Positions 19,213 to 26,370 of a stretch of DNA of 64,000 bases are shown here, piece after piece. Within the stretch, counting starts at the first letter, position 1. Every line of letters starts with the position of its first letter. The notes beneath the pieces are model-generated. The model was not told the DNA's origin. It saw only the letters and a program-made list of their open reading frames with translations, and did no database searches. The position numbers were made by a program, and so were the translations under genes. Source of the stretch: Posidoniimonas corsicana (lineage in GTDB: Bacteria; Planctomycetota; Planctomycetia; Pirellulales; Lacipirellulaceae); the NCBI RefSeq assembly GCF_007859765.1, contig NZ_SIHJ01000001.1, positions 930,767-994,766 of the forward strand. Reading direction: 5' to 3'.

Positions 19213-19244
19213 TTCTTTCGTTTCTCACCTTTGGAGTATGACTA

Positions 19245-19937
19245 ATGTTACGCCTTCACACCCTACGGCTGCTGGCCGTTGCTCTGTCAATCGCACTAGC
19301 CAGCGATCTCGCATTCGCACAACACGATCATGGTGATATCGAGTTCACCTACGAGTCGGGAAGGATCGCCATCGAGTTCGGTGACGAAGGGCGTGTCTTC
19401 GAGGGCGACTTCGGCGATTTCGCTGGCGGCCCGGACGAAACCGACGACCCTGGCTTCGGATCGGAAGTAGACGAGGGCCTGGGCGTCGACCCGGGCGACA
19501 TCATCGGCTACAAGGTGCTCGGTCCCTTGAACTACCACGACGGCTCGGCGTTTGCTGCGACTTCCGCTAGCATGGCGCTCGGCAACGCGGGCGGGATCGA
19601 CATAACGGTTGACGCGGGCACGCTGGCGGCCGGCGGGCTTATCGGGCAGGCCGACTCCGCAGGCGATGTCCACACCCATATCGACTTCGCCATCAATTCG
19701 ACCGCGCCGACCGGCGCGTACGGCTTGCTGCTCTCCCTTACCGCTTTCGACAGCAGCATGCAGCCGAAGCCGGGCATCGCCGACTCCGAACCGTTCTACA
19801 TTGTCTTCAACCGTGGTCTCGATGAGGTGGTGTTTGAGGAGGCGGTAGGCGCCTTTACGGCAATCATCCCTGAGCCGGCCTCTCTGATGCTGGCCAGCAT
19901 CGGCGCCGCGGTTGTCTGCGGTCGCCGTCGACGCTGA
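19245..19937 (+). CDS. Secreted PEP-CTERM protein with HxH motifs
   Basis: A 230-residue exported protein paralogous to the preceding one. The mature N-terminus is QHDHGDIEFTYESGRIAI, a histidine pair and the DIxF motif; DVHTHIDFAI matches the neighbour's FHSHVDF; and IADSEPFYIVFNRGL matches [15 protein letters not shown]. The PEP-CTERM tail is classical (PEPASLMLASIGAAVV, then CGRRRR). It lacks the dockerin part. It lies 32 bases downstream of the paralog and is followed by a strong hairpin, so it probably ends the unit that begins at operator B. A zinc-binding surface role is inferred from context. Confidence 0.8.
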   Translation: MLRLHTLRLLAVALSIALASDLAFAQHDHGDIEFTYESGRIAIEFGDEGRVFEGDFGDFAGGPDETDDPGFGSEVDEGLGVDPGDIIGYKVLGPLNYHDGSAFAATSASMALGNAGGIDITVDAGTLAAGGLIGQADSAGDVHTHIDFAINSTAPTGAYGLLLSLTAFDSSMQPKPGIADSEPFYIVFNRGLDEVVFEEAVGAFTAIIPEPASLMLASIGAAVVCGRRRR

Positions 19938-19974
19938 CCGCTACGCTGCGTTCCTGCGTGCAATCCAATCGGTA

Positions 19975-20006
19975 ACGCCGCCGCGGCTATCAAGCCGCGG
20001 CGGCGT
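19975..20006 (+). terminator. Hairpin terminator after the first PEP-CTERM unit
   Basis: A perfect 14-base-pair GC-rich stem (arms 19975-19988 and 19993-20006) with a 4-base loop, followed by a short pyrimidine-rich stretch but no long T run. It separates the operator B unit from the operator C unit. Confidence 0.65.
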
Positions 20007-20083
20007 CTTCTATGCGCTGTACTGGAGCCAGCGTCGATGTGACTGGCGGGCCCCAATTCGCGATAAAACACAGTGGGCGCATT

Positions 20084-20098
20084 TGCAAAATCATTGCA
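20084..20098. promoter_or_regulatory. Putative Zur/Fur operator C (TGCAA-N5-TTGCA)
   Basis: A palindrome with a 5-base spacer that extends by one more pair (TTGCAA-N5-TTGCAA, 20083-20099). It lies 100 bases upstream of the All3515-like PEP-CTERM gene. Confidence 0.7.
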
Positions 20099-20198
20099 AG
20101 ACAGTAGCATGTGCATGTCGGTCGGCGTTGCCGGCCGGATGGGTTGCGGCGCGGTCGCGACACTTTCCTACTGTCTGCTTTGTTTCTGGAGAACGCTG

Positions 20199-21026
20199 AT
20201 GAAGATGCACTTTGGGTTTCGTGCGGTCGCCGCAACTGTTGCAGCCGTGCTTGCCTGTGAGATGGCCCTCGCTCAGTACGATGGCAAGTACTACGTCGGA
20301 ATCGACGGCCGCACGGATCCGTACACGGCGCCCGACTCCGACGGAGGCGGCGCGTACCCCGACAACCCCAACAACGGGCGGCTGACGCTGCTGCTCAGTC
20401 ATGGGAACCACTACCACGGCATCGGCTCGTACAGCTACTCGGGCCCGTCGGCGACGCCCACGCTCAATTCGACGAACGCCAACAACCGACTGCCGGAGGG
20501 CTACACGCTGCAGGCGCCGCTCGCGCTGACTCCGGGAGCCGGCGTCTATGCCGGCCGCAACGTCCTGGCTAGCGATCCCGGTGTTGAGTACTCGGACCTC
20601 GAGATCCAGAACGTGCACGTCTTAGCCAACACGGGCATCGCGGAGGTGGACGCGCTCTACCACAGCAGCAGCAACCGGTGGGACGGCCCCTTCGACGCCG
20701 CCGACATTCACCTGGAACTGGTTGGAACCAGCTCGCCGTGGCTCAACGTCGGGTCTCCCACAGACCCCAGCGCCTTACCCGTGGGGGGGGACATCCATCT
20801 TGGAGAGGGGGACGAGATGTTCAGCTTCACGCCGGTCCTGTGGGTCGACGAGAGCGCGCCGGCGGGCGACTACTGGGCCGAGTTCCGGCTCACGGACCCG
20901 TCCGGGGCTTTCGGCGACTCGGGCAGCTTCTTCATCGACGTGCGACAGGTTCCCGAACCAACCACGGCGCTGTTGACCGGTCTTGGCCTTTTAGGGGCCG
21001 CGACTCTAACCCGGCGTAGCAGGTAG
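20199..21026 (+). CDS. All3515-like PEP-CTERM protein, predicted zinc-repressed
   Basis: A 275-residue exported protein. A signal peptide (VAATVAAVLACEMALAQ) precedes YDGKYYVGIDGRTDPYT, the histidine cluster LLLSHGNHYHGIGSY, and NRLPEGYTLQAPLALTPGAG. The end is a classical PEP-CTERM (VPEPTTALLTGLGLL, then RRSR). I recall this layout from the All3515 family of Zur-repressed PEP-CTERM proteins, first noted as a Zur target in Nostoc sp. PCC 7120. The segment APAGDYWAEFRL with GDSGSFFIDV resembles the matching part of the two PEP-CTERM proteins upstream. The ATG at 20199 sits behind a GGAGA-type site. Operator C lies 100 bases upstream. Confidence 0.75.
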   Translation: MKMHFGFRAVAATVAAVLACEMALAQYDGKYYVGIDGRTDPYTAPDSDGGGAYPDNPNNGRLTLLLSHGNHYHGIGSYSYSGPSATPTLNSTNANNRLPEGYTLQAPLALTPGAGVYAGRNVLASDPGVEYSDLEIQNVHVLANTGIAEVDALYHSSSNRWDGPFDAADIHLELVGTSSPWLNVGSPTDPSALPVGGDIHLGEGDEMFSFTPVLWVDESAPAGDYWAEFRLTDPSGAFGDSGSFFIDVRQVPEPTTALLTGLGLLGAATLTRRSR

Positions 21027-21042
21027 TCGGGGTTTGCCGGCT

Positions 21043-21072
21043 TGCTCCACGTGGCCAACGCCGCGTGGAGCA
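21043..21072 (+). terminator. Possible terminator hairpin
   Basis: Arms TGCTCCACG (21043-21051) and CGTGGAGCA (21064-21072) pair perfectly around a 12-base loop, just after the All3515-like gene. No T run follows, so termination may be partial and read-through into the MerC gene is possible. Confidence 0.45.
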
Positions 21073-21147
21073 GGTCGACCCCGACACTGACTGATCTCAG
21101 ACGCTGCAACCAAGCTGTTTACCACACGCGACTACCGGAGTCACGGA

Positions 21148-21693
21148 ATGGACTTTAATTCCCACACTCAGGTTTACAGGCCCAATTTCTGGGCGGACTG
21201 GACTGGGATGGCGGCTTCGATTGGCTGCGCCATCCACTGTGCTGCAATGCCTCTGGTAGTCGCCTCGCTGCCGAGCCTCGGACTCGCTTGGTTGGCGGAC
21301 GATAGTTTTCACCGCTGCATGGCGGTTGTCTGCCTTGTGCTCGCGCTCGGCGCATTCGTTCCCGGCTGGCGGCGACACCGGTCTCTCTTGCCCGCCGTGC
21401 TAGGCGGACTAGGAGTCGCATCGCTGCTCGTCGCTTCATTTGCATTGGATGACGGGTGCTGTCCTCGGCGAGACACACCTTCCACAGGTTCCGCCCTCGC
21501 GGAGAGCGGCTGCGAGTCGTACTGCACTGCGGACACGTGCAGCATTTTGGATTCGCCTCCCACGAAGCAGGCCCCAGCCGGCCCTCTAATGACTCCTCTG
21601 GGCGGGCTGCTGCTGGTGTCTGCTCACCTGATTAATCATCGGAAATCGTGCTGCTGCGAGCATGGCGCTTGCCGCGGGGGCGCGGCAGGCTAG
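21148..21693 (+). CDS. MerC-like membrane protein with Cys-rich tail
   Basis: A 181-residue membrane protein with about four hydrophobic segments. The N-terminal WADWTGMAASIGCAIHCAAM carries the C-x3-C pair followed by a proline, as in MerC, which moves metal ions across the inner membrane. The C-terminal third adds many cysteines (DDGCCPRR, CESYCTADTCS, KSCCCEHGAC), which could bind metal on the cytoplasmic or outer side. It is encoded in the predicted zinc regulon, between operators C and D. Metal specificity is unknown; mercury is not implied. Confidence 0.8.
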   Translation: MDFNSHTQVYRPNFWADWTGMAASIGCAIHCAAMPLVVASLPSLGLAWLADDSFHRCMAVVCLVLALGAFVPGWRRHRSLLPAVLGGLGVASLLVASFALDDGCCPRRDTPSTGSALAESGCESYCTADTCSILDSPPTKQAPAGPLMTPLGGLLLVSAHLINHRKSCCCEHGACRGGAAG

Positions 21694-21747
21694 ATGTGAT
21701 TGATTCTCGACCGGCTCGCCCTTAAATGCTTGCTTTGGCTGCGATGT

Positions 21748-21762
21748 TGCAAGACAATTGCA
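21748..21762. promoter_or_regulatory. Putative Zur/Fur operator D (TGCAA-N5-TTGCA)
   Basis: A perfect palindrome with a 5-base spacer, 22 bases before the ATG of the second Cys/His-rich gene. Binding there would block its transcription directly. Confidence 0.7.
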
Positions 21763-21784
21763 GTATCAGATCGCCATCGCAAGT

Positions 21785-22204
21785 ATGTACCGCAAACTCT
21801 TTCAGACAACGGTTTGGATCACCCTCGCCCAGGTGCTGGTTGTCGGCGCCCTGGGGACGGGTCTGCACACGCTGCTTGGCTGCGAGCACGAGCGGCCGAG
21901 GGACCGGAGCGCGTCATCCGCTCCTGCTTGCGACGGTTGCCACTGCTGCGTGCACCGGACGTTGGGGGCCGTTCCCGCAACGGAGCAGCACGACAGCCCC
22001 ACGTTCGAACCAAGAAGCGGTAGTGGCAGTTGCGACGCGTGCGTGGTTTGCGATCTGCTCGACCACTTCCACTCTGCGGTCCCCGCTGCGGCTTCGCAGC
22101 CTGACGCCTGCCCAGATCCGCTAGCGGAGATCGGCTGGGCTGCGCAAGTGCACGCCGCCAGCACGTCGCGTCTGCCTCTATCTCGGGGCCCCCCAACCGC
22201 CTAG
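21785..22204 (+). CDS. Second Cys/His-rich anchored protein, DUF2946-like
   Basis: A 139-residue protein with one N-terminal membrane segment (TTVWITLAQVLVVGALGTG), then LHTLLGCEHE, a CDGCHCC cluster, and CDACVVCDLLDHFHSAVP. The CxxC-VC-x-L pattern recalls DUF2946 and the protein at 16654 (HECAACNVL). It probably faces the periplasm and binds metal. The ATG at 21785 was chosen because an upstream TTG at 21758 lies inside operator D. It may be cotranscribed with the permease 123 bases downstream. Confidence 0.7.
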   Translation: MYRKLFQTTVWITLAQVLVVGALGTGLHTLLGCEHERPRDRSASSAPACDGCHCCVHRTLGAVPATEQHDSPTFEPRSGSGSCDACVVCDLLDHFHSAVPAAASQPDACPDPLAEIGWAAQVHAASTSRLPLSRGPPTA

Positions 22205-22327
22205 TCGCGTGCCCACTTCGGCGCGCGGCCGGACTGCCATCGTTCCGCACTTGCGCGCGACGTCACACGCGCGATCTCAGAACACAAGTGCGGGGGGAAC
22301 TGCGACTCCGCTTGGGGCTTACGTATC

Positions 22328-23497
22328 ATGACGCTGCTAGATGATTTCTGGGTCGCCTTTACGGCCGCCCTCGTAGAGTCGGCGCCGCTGGTGGTGCTGG
22401 GGTTTGTCGCCGCTGGCTTGCTCCACGAGTTTGTGCCAGAGCGCGTGCTACGGCGGCGCGTCGGCGGCGGCGGACTGCGTCCGATCCTCTGGGCGGTTGG
22501 GGTCGGGTCGCTACTGCCGGTGTGCTCCTGCAGCACCATCCCGTTGGGGATCGGCCTCCGGCGTAGCGGGGCTTCGACCGGGGCAGCGCTGGCGTTCATG
22601 ACCAGTTCTCCAGCCATCTCGCCGGTGACGGTGCTGCTTGGCTGGGGGCTGCTCGGACCGGTGCTGCTGGGCTGGTACTGCACGGTCGCCATCACGGGCG
22701 CAATCGCGATCGGCGTGGTTGGGAACCTGTGGCTGTGCTCGCCCGCCGAATCCGGCGCCGCCTACAAGCCCTGCGGTTGTGGTTGCGGCGCGTCGACCCC
22801 CTCTGGCGCCGGTCGGCTGCGGCGCGCGCTGCGGTGGTCCTTTGGTGAACTGGGGACGGAGGTAAGCAGCTCACTGCTGGTGGGCCTGGCGGTAGCCGCG
22901 GTGGTCATGGCGCTCCTCCCCGGAGGATGGGTTGAGGGATGGCTGGGGCACCCGAGCCTTCTCGCTCTCCTGGCGGCGATAGCCGTGTCTCTGCCGGCGT
23001 ACACATGCTCCGTGCCGGCGATGGCGATTGCGGCCGGGCTGATCGCCAAGGGCGTTGACCCTGGAGTCGCGGTGGCGTTTCTGGTCGCCGGCCCGGCCAC
23101 GAACCTGGGCGAGTTGAACGCCATCCGCACCGCGATGGGCGCCCGAACGGCGCTGTTCTACGCCGGGATGCTCGTGGCGATCGCCCTGGCCGCGGGCGCG
23201 GCGACCTCGTTGGTGACGGCGTCGCCGTCGGCCGAGCTAACGGCGGCACCTGCTCACGGGCACGTCCATGCCCTGGATGCCGCGGTTCTGGGAGAGACAG
23301 CCGACGCGACGCACAGCGGGGCGCCCTTGTGGCGGTGGATTCCGACTATGGTTGTCGTGGGGCTCGCGCTGAGATCGATGTCTGCGTGGAGAGCAGGCTT
23401 CGGCCCCAGTTCGGTCTTCCGTAGATCGGCGAAACCTGTCGCGAACTTGTTGGATCAGCGCGAGTCGATGCTGACGCGATTCCAAGACGCCAACTAG
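22328..23497 (+). CDS. SO_0444-type metal permease
   Basis: A 389-residue membrane protein with about eight to ten helices. The family hallmarks are PVCSCSTIPLGIGLRRSG, FMTSSPAISPVTVLLGW and AGPATNLGELNAIRT, as in the permease family that includes SO_0444, annotated as a Cu/Zn efflux transporter, and the arsenic permease ArsP. The middle loop has a CGCGCGAS cysteine patch and the C-terminal part a HGHVHAL stretch, both likely metal contacts. In a zinc-repressed locus uptake would make more sense than efflux, so the direction of transport is open. It ends one base before the next frame's first ATG. Confidence 0.85.
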   Translation: MTLLDDFWVAFTAALVESAPLVVLGFVAAGLLHEFVPERVLRRRVGGGGLRPILWAVGVGSLLPVCSCSTIPLGIGLRRSGASTGAALAFMTSSPAISPVTVLLGWGLLGPVLLGWYCTVAITGAIAIGVVGNLWLCSPAESGAAYKPCGCGCGASTPSGAGRLRRALRWSFGELGTEVSSSLLVGLAVAAVVMALLPGGWVEGWLGHPSLLALLAAIAVSLPAYTCSVPAMAIAAGLIAKGVDPGVAVAFLVAGPATNLGELNAIRTAMGARTALFYAGMLVAIALAAGAATSLVTASPSAELTAAPAHGHVHALDAAVLGETADATHSGAPLWRWIPTMVVVGLALRSMSAWRAGFGPSSVFRRSAKPVANLLDQRESMLTRFQDAN

Positions 23498-23543
23498 AAT
23501 GGTCACCAAGCAGGCGCCCACGCTCCCGGACACGAAACGACAG

Positions 23544-24563
23544 ATGCCCAGAAGCCCCATTCGTCGCGGCGGCGGATTCACGCTCGTTGAGCTGCTGGTC
23601 GTGATCGCAATCATCGGCGTGCTCATCGGCTTGCTACTCCCCGCTGTTCAGTCCGCGCGGGAATCGGCGCGGCTGGTTAGCTGCAAGAACCACCTCCGGT
23701 CGATCGGGCTGGCGACGCTTCACCACCTCGACGCGGTGCAGGCGTTCCCGCCCGCCCGGCTCCGCGCCCGTAACGACTGGGGCGACGCGGCCTGCGAGAG
23801 CACCCAGGCTTCGTGGCTGGCAAGGATCCTTCCGTACATAGAAGAGGCCAACGCCTACTCCAAGTGGGACTTGTACCGACCCTTTGAGGACCACGACCCA
23901 GCAGTCCGCGAGCACACCCCCGAGAGCTACATCTGCCCCACGCGAAGGAGCCTGGCCGAAGCGGTGCTCCCGTCTAGCGTTGTCGAGGCCGAGGTGACCT
24001 TCCCATGCGGCTGCAGCACGACCGAGATGGTGACGCTCATCAGCGGCGCTATCGGCGACTACGGCGCCAACCACGGCGACTTCACCGGCGGCTCGTACGG
24101 CGACGTCTTCTCTTACTGGCGTGGGGGCAACGGCGGGGGAGTCATCATCTCCAGCCGGCCGAAGTGCGGCGCCGATGGCCCGATCGACTGGACCGACAGG
24201 ATCCGGATGAAGGACCTGGTCGACGGCGCCAGCAAGACGGCCCTCGCAGGCGAGATGCACATCCCGGCGGACCGCCTCGCCCAGGTCCCGGAGAACGGCC
24301 CGATGTACAACGGCAAGGACCTGCCGGCCTTCGCACGCATCGGCGGCGAAGGCATCCCGCTCGCCCGCGGGCCGGAGGACCGGTCGGTGCCGGTGATCGG
24401 GTTCGGCAGCTGGCACCCGGGGGTATGCCCGTTTGTGCTGGCCGACGGCTCGGTGAGGCTGGTGAACAACTTCGTGGAAGTCGACGTCCTGCAGTCCCTC
24501 TGCCGGCGGAACGACGAAGCTGAATTGGAACCGGTTTACTACCAGGGTGGCGATGTCCGTTAG
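23544..24563 (+). CDS. DUF1559 prepilin-like protein
   Basis: A 339-residue DUF1559 protein. The prepilin signal is [20 protein letters not shown], followed by the SCKNHLRSIGLATLHHLD block and a late FGSWHPGVCPFVLADGSVRL block. Extra cysteines occur in the middle (FPCGCSTTEM). It differs clearly from the DUF1559 protein at 17195. The ATG at 23544 is closest to the signal; one at 23499, 1 base after the permease stop, is also possible. It sits in an apparent operon with the permease and a lipoprotein. Confidence 0.9.
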   Translation: MPRSPIRRGGGFTLVELLVVIAIIGVLIGLLLPAVQSARESARLVSCKNHLRSIGLATLHHLDAVQAFPPARLRARNDWGDAACESTQASWLARILPYIEEANAYSKWDLYRPFEDHDPAVREHTPESYICPTRRSLAEAVLPSSVVEAEVTFPCGCSTTEMVTLISGAIGDYGANHGDFTGGSYGDVFSYWRGGNGGGVIISSRPKCGADGPIDWTDRIRMKDLVDGASKTALAGEMHIPADRLAQVPENGPMYNGKDLPAFARIGGEGIPLARGPEDRSVPVIGFGSWHPGVCPFVLADGSVRLVNNFVEVDVLQSLCRRNDEAELEPVYYQGGDVR

Positions 24564-24573
24564 CGTGGCGCGA

Positions 24574-25068
24574 ATGGCTGGACGAACAGCGGCCACCGCC
24601 CGCCTGGGCGCTATACTCATTCTTGCCCTGGGCGGCGTAGCCGGCTGCGGGACCGATCATCCGCGGACCTACCCTGTCAGCGGAGTCGCCCGGTTCTCCG
24701 ACGGCGGCCCGGTGCGGTCGGGCTATGTGGAGCTGATACCCGACGCCGGCGGGCCGTCGGCGCGCGGCAGGATCGACAGCCAAGGGCGGTTTGTTGTGGG
24801 CACCTACGCAGCGCAGGACGGCGCCGCGGCCGGCGAGTACTCGGTCCTGGTCACCCAGCACGTCCAGCCGCTGAGCCCGGAACGGGCCCGCGCCCTGGGC
24901 CCCGAACACGCCGAGCACGCGGGCGCCCCCCACAGGGTCTCGCTGCGGTACGCAAGCCGCACCTCGACCGACCTTCGCTGCACCGTGAAGGAGTCTGACA
25001 ACGAGCTGTCTCTGACGGTAGACGCTCACGAGGCCGCCCCCGTTAAACGTGCGCCCGATTCCATGTGA
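24574..25068 (+). CDS. Lipoprotein with transthyretin/carboxypeptidase regulatory-like fold
   Basis: A 164-residue lipoprotein: the signal LGAILILALGGVAGC ends in the lipobox VAGC. The mature part (YPVSGVARFSDGGPVRSG, YVELIPDAGGP, YSVLVTQHVQP) has the short beta-strand pattern of carboxypeptidase-regulatory-like domains that often follow DUF1559 genes in planctomycetes. Function unknown, probably structural at the cell envelope. An ATG at 24553 would overlap the DUF1559 stop and is equally possible. It ends the operon. Confidence 0.75.
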   Translation: MAGRTAATARLGAILILALGGVAGCGTDHPRTYPVSGVARFSDGGPVRSGYVELIPDAGGPSARGRIDSQGRFVVGTYAAQDGAAAGEYSVLVTQHVQPLSPERARALGPEHAEHAGAPHRVSLRYASRTSTDLRCTVKESDNELSLTVDAHEAAPVKRAPDSM

Positions 25069-25451
25069 CAACGGCTCGCACGCGTAATTGTGGCGGTCCC
25101 GGTAGAGGCACCAAATGCGAACATCACTCGACTCGCGAATCGTTCTCGGTGGCGATCGACGCCTAAGTCGTTTCGCAGCTGAAACAGACATAGCTAACGT
25201 GGCACACCCAGAACACTGAAACTGAGCCAACCGCTGTACGTGTCGCGTAGTTCGCCACTACTAGGATTGAATTGCCTTCACTGGATTACTGTCCTTGCGA
25301 ACTCACGCGGCTGATTGTTCGATCAATGTGTCTACGCCCGATTTGCCGAACCACGGATCCGGCAAGCTGGATGTTCTCAGAGGGCGACTGTTCAGCGCTG
25401 CGACTACGCCGGCGCAAAGCTCGTGGCCACCGGTGAGTCCCCGAATTACTA
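25069..25451. other. Non-coding region before the insertion sequence
   Basis: About 380 bases of mixed composition between the lipoprotein gene and the IS element. I see no gene; the missing 5' part of the recombinase gene is not recognisable here, and no repeat or hairpin stands out. Confidence 0.4.
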
Positions 25452-25531
25452 GAGCCAGTTTCAAAAGCCTCACTTGCTAGCTAGACCGGGGGTTCGGTTG
25501 TTCCGTAGGAGGTTTCGAAAGGAGACCTCTG

Positions 25532-25930
25532 ATGACGGATCGATCCTGCGTGAGCGCGGGGTCCAGGACGGAGCCCGATACGAACGAGTTGCGGCCAGAG
25601 CTCAGCGACGAGCACTGGCGGCTGATTGCTGATCTGTTTGCCAACGCTAAGCCGAACGCGAAAGGCGGCCCGCCGCGGCGTGACCCGCGGGCCTGCTTCG
25701 AGGGCGTGCTGTGGGTGCGCCGCACCGGCGCCCGTTGGAAGGACCTGCCGGACAGGTTCCCGTCGTACCCGACCTGCTGGCGGCGGTTTGTCGAGTGGAC
25801 CGAGTCGGGCGTGCTGGAGAAGGCCTGGCGCCGGCTGATTGGCAAACTCGACCGCGCGGGCCAGGTCGACTGGAGAGCGGGTTTCGCCGACGGCACGTTC
25901 GCCTCGGCTAAAAAAGGGGTAAGTCCTTAG
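25532..25930 (+). CDS. IS5-family transposase, first frame (orfA)
   Basis: A 132-codon frame behind a GAAAGGAG site. It holds the DUF4096-type N-terminal part (LRPELSDEHWRLIADL; GVLWVRRTGARWKDLPDRFP) and the beginning of the catalytic domain (GFADGTFASAKKG). Reading through the A6G run at 25910-25916 with a -1 shift continues in the second frame (RGKSLGKTRRGKGTKVM), giving the full transposase. Without the shift it ends at 25930. Confidence 0.85.
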   Translation: MTDRSCVSAGSRTEPDTNELRPELSDEHWRLIADLFANAKPNAKGGPPRRDPRACFEGVLWVRRTGARWKDLPDRFPSYPTCWRRFVEWTESGVLEKAWRRLIGKLDRAGQVDWRAGFADGTFASAKKGVSP

Positions 25931-25959
25931 GCAAGACCCGCCGCGGCAAGGGGACCAAG

Positions 25960-26361
25960 GTGATGATTCTGGCCGATGGTCAGGGCCTCCCCCTGGCCAT
26001 CGATATCGAGTCGGCCAATCGTGCCGAGGTGCAGCTCATCGAGCCGCTGCTCTTCTCGGCGATCACCTCGCACGTGCCCGACAAGCTGGTCTACGACCGG
26101 GCCGCCGACAGCGACCCGCTCCGCGGTCGCCTGTCGACGCTCGGCATCGACCTGATCTGCCCCCACCGCCGGGGACGCGTCCGCCCCGACACGCAGGACA
26201 AGCGGAAGCTCCGACGCTACAAGCGACGCTGGATCATCGAGCGCACCATCAGCTGGCTGCATGCCTTCCGGAGGCTCGTCGTTCGCCACGAGCGACACGC
26301 TCATCTCTTCCACGGCTTCCTCAAGCTCGCCTGCTTAGTGATCGCCATCAGGAGGTTCTGA
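25960..26361 (+). CDS. IS5-family transposase, second frame (orfB)
   Basis: This frame encodes the catalytic C-terminal part: MILADGQGLPLAIDIESAN, LVYDRAADSDPLR with the second acidic residue, and RRWIIERTISWLHAFRRLVV with the terminal glutamate of the DDE triad. It is probably made only as a fusion to the first frame by -1 frameshifting. The stop codon lies inside the right inverted repeat. Confidence 0.85.
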   Translation: MMILADGQGLPLAIDIESANRAEVQLIEPLLFSAITSHVPDKLVYDRAADSDPLRGRLSTLGIDLICPHRRGRVRPDTQDKRKLRRYKRRWIIERTISWLHAFRRLVVRHERHAHLFHGFLKLACLVIAIRRF

Positions 26362-26370
26362 AACTGGCTC

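Larger units (their letters stand above)
25452..26370 (+). mobile_element. IS5-family insertion sequence (IS427-like), about 919 bp
   Basis: The ends are inverted repeats: GAGCCAGTTTCA at 25452-25463 and its reverse complement at 26359-26370. A short duplication flanks them, either TA or CTAG (25449-25452 and 26370-26373). Two overlapping frames encode a DDE transposase joined by a frameshift at an A6G run (25910-25916). The element is complete, so it may be active or recent. Confidence 0.85.

Noticed and set aside
25295-25451. The missing N-terminal part of the integrase left of the IS element
   Set aside because: I translated the three plus-strand frames and none shows integrase-like sequence, so the 5' part is probably deleted.
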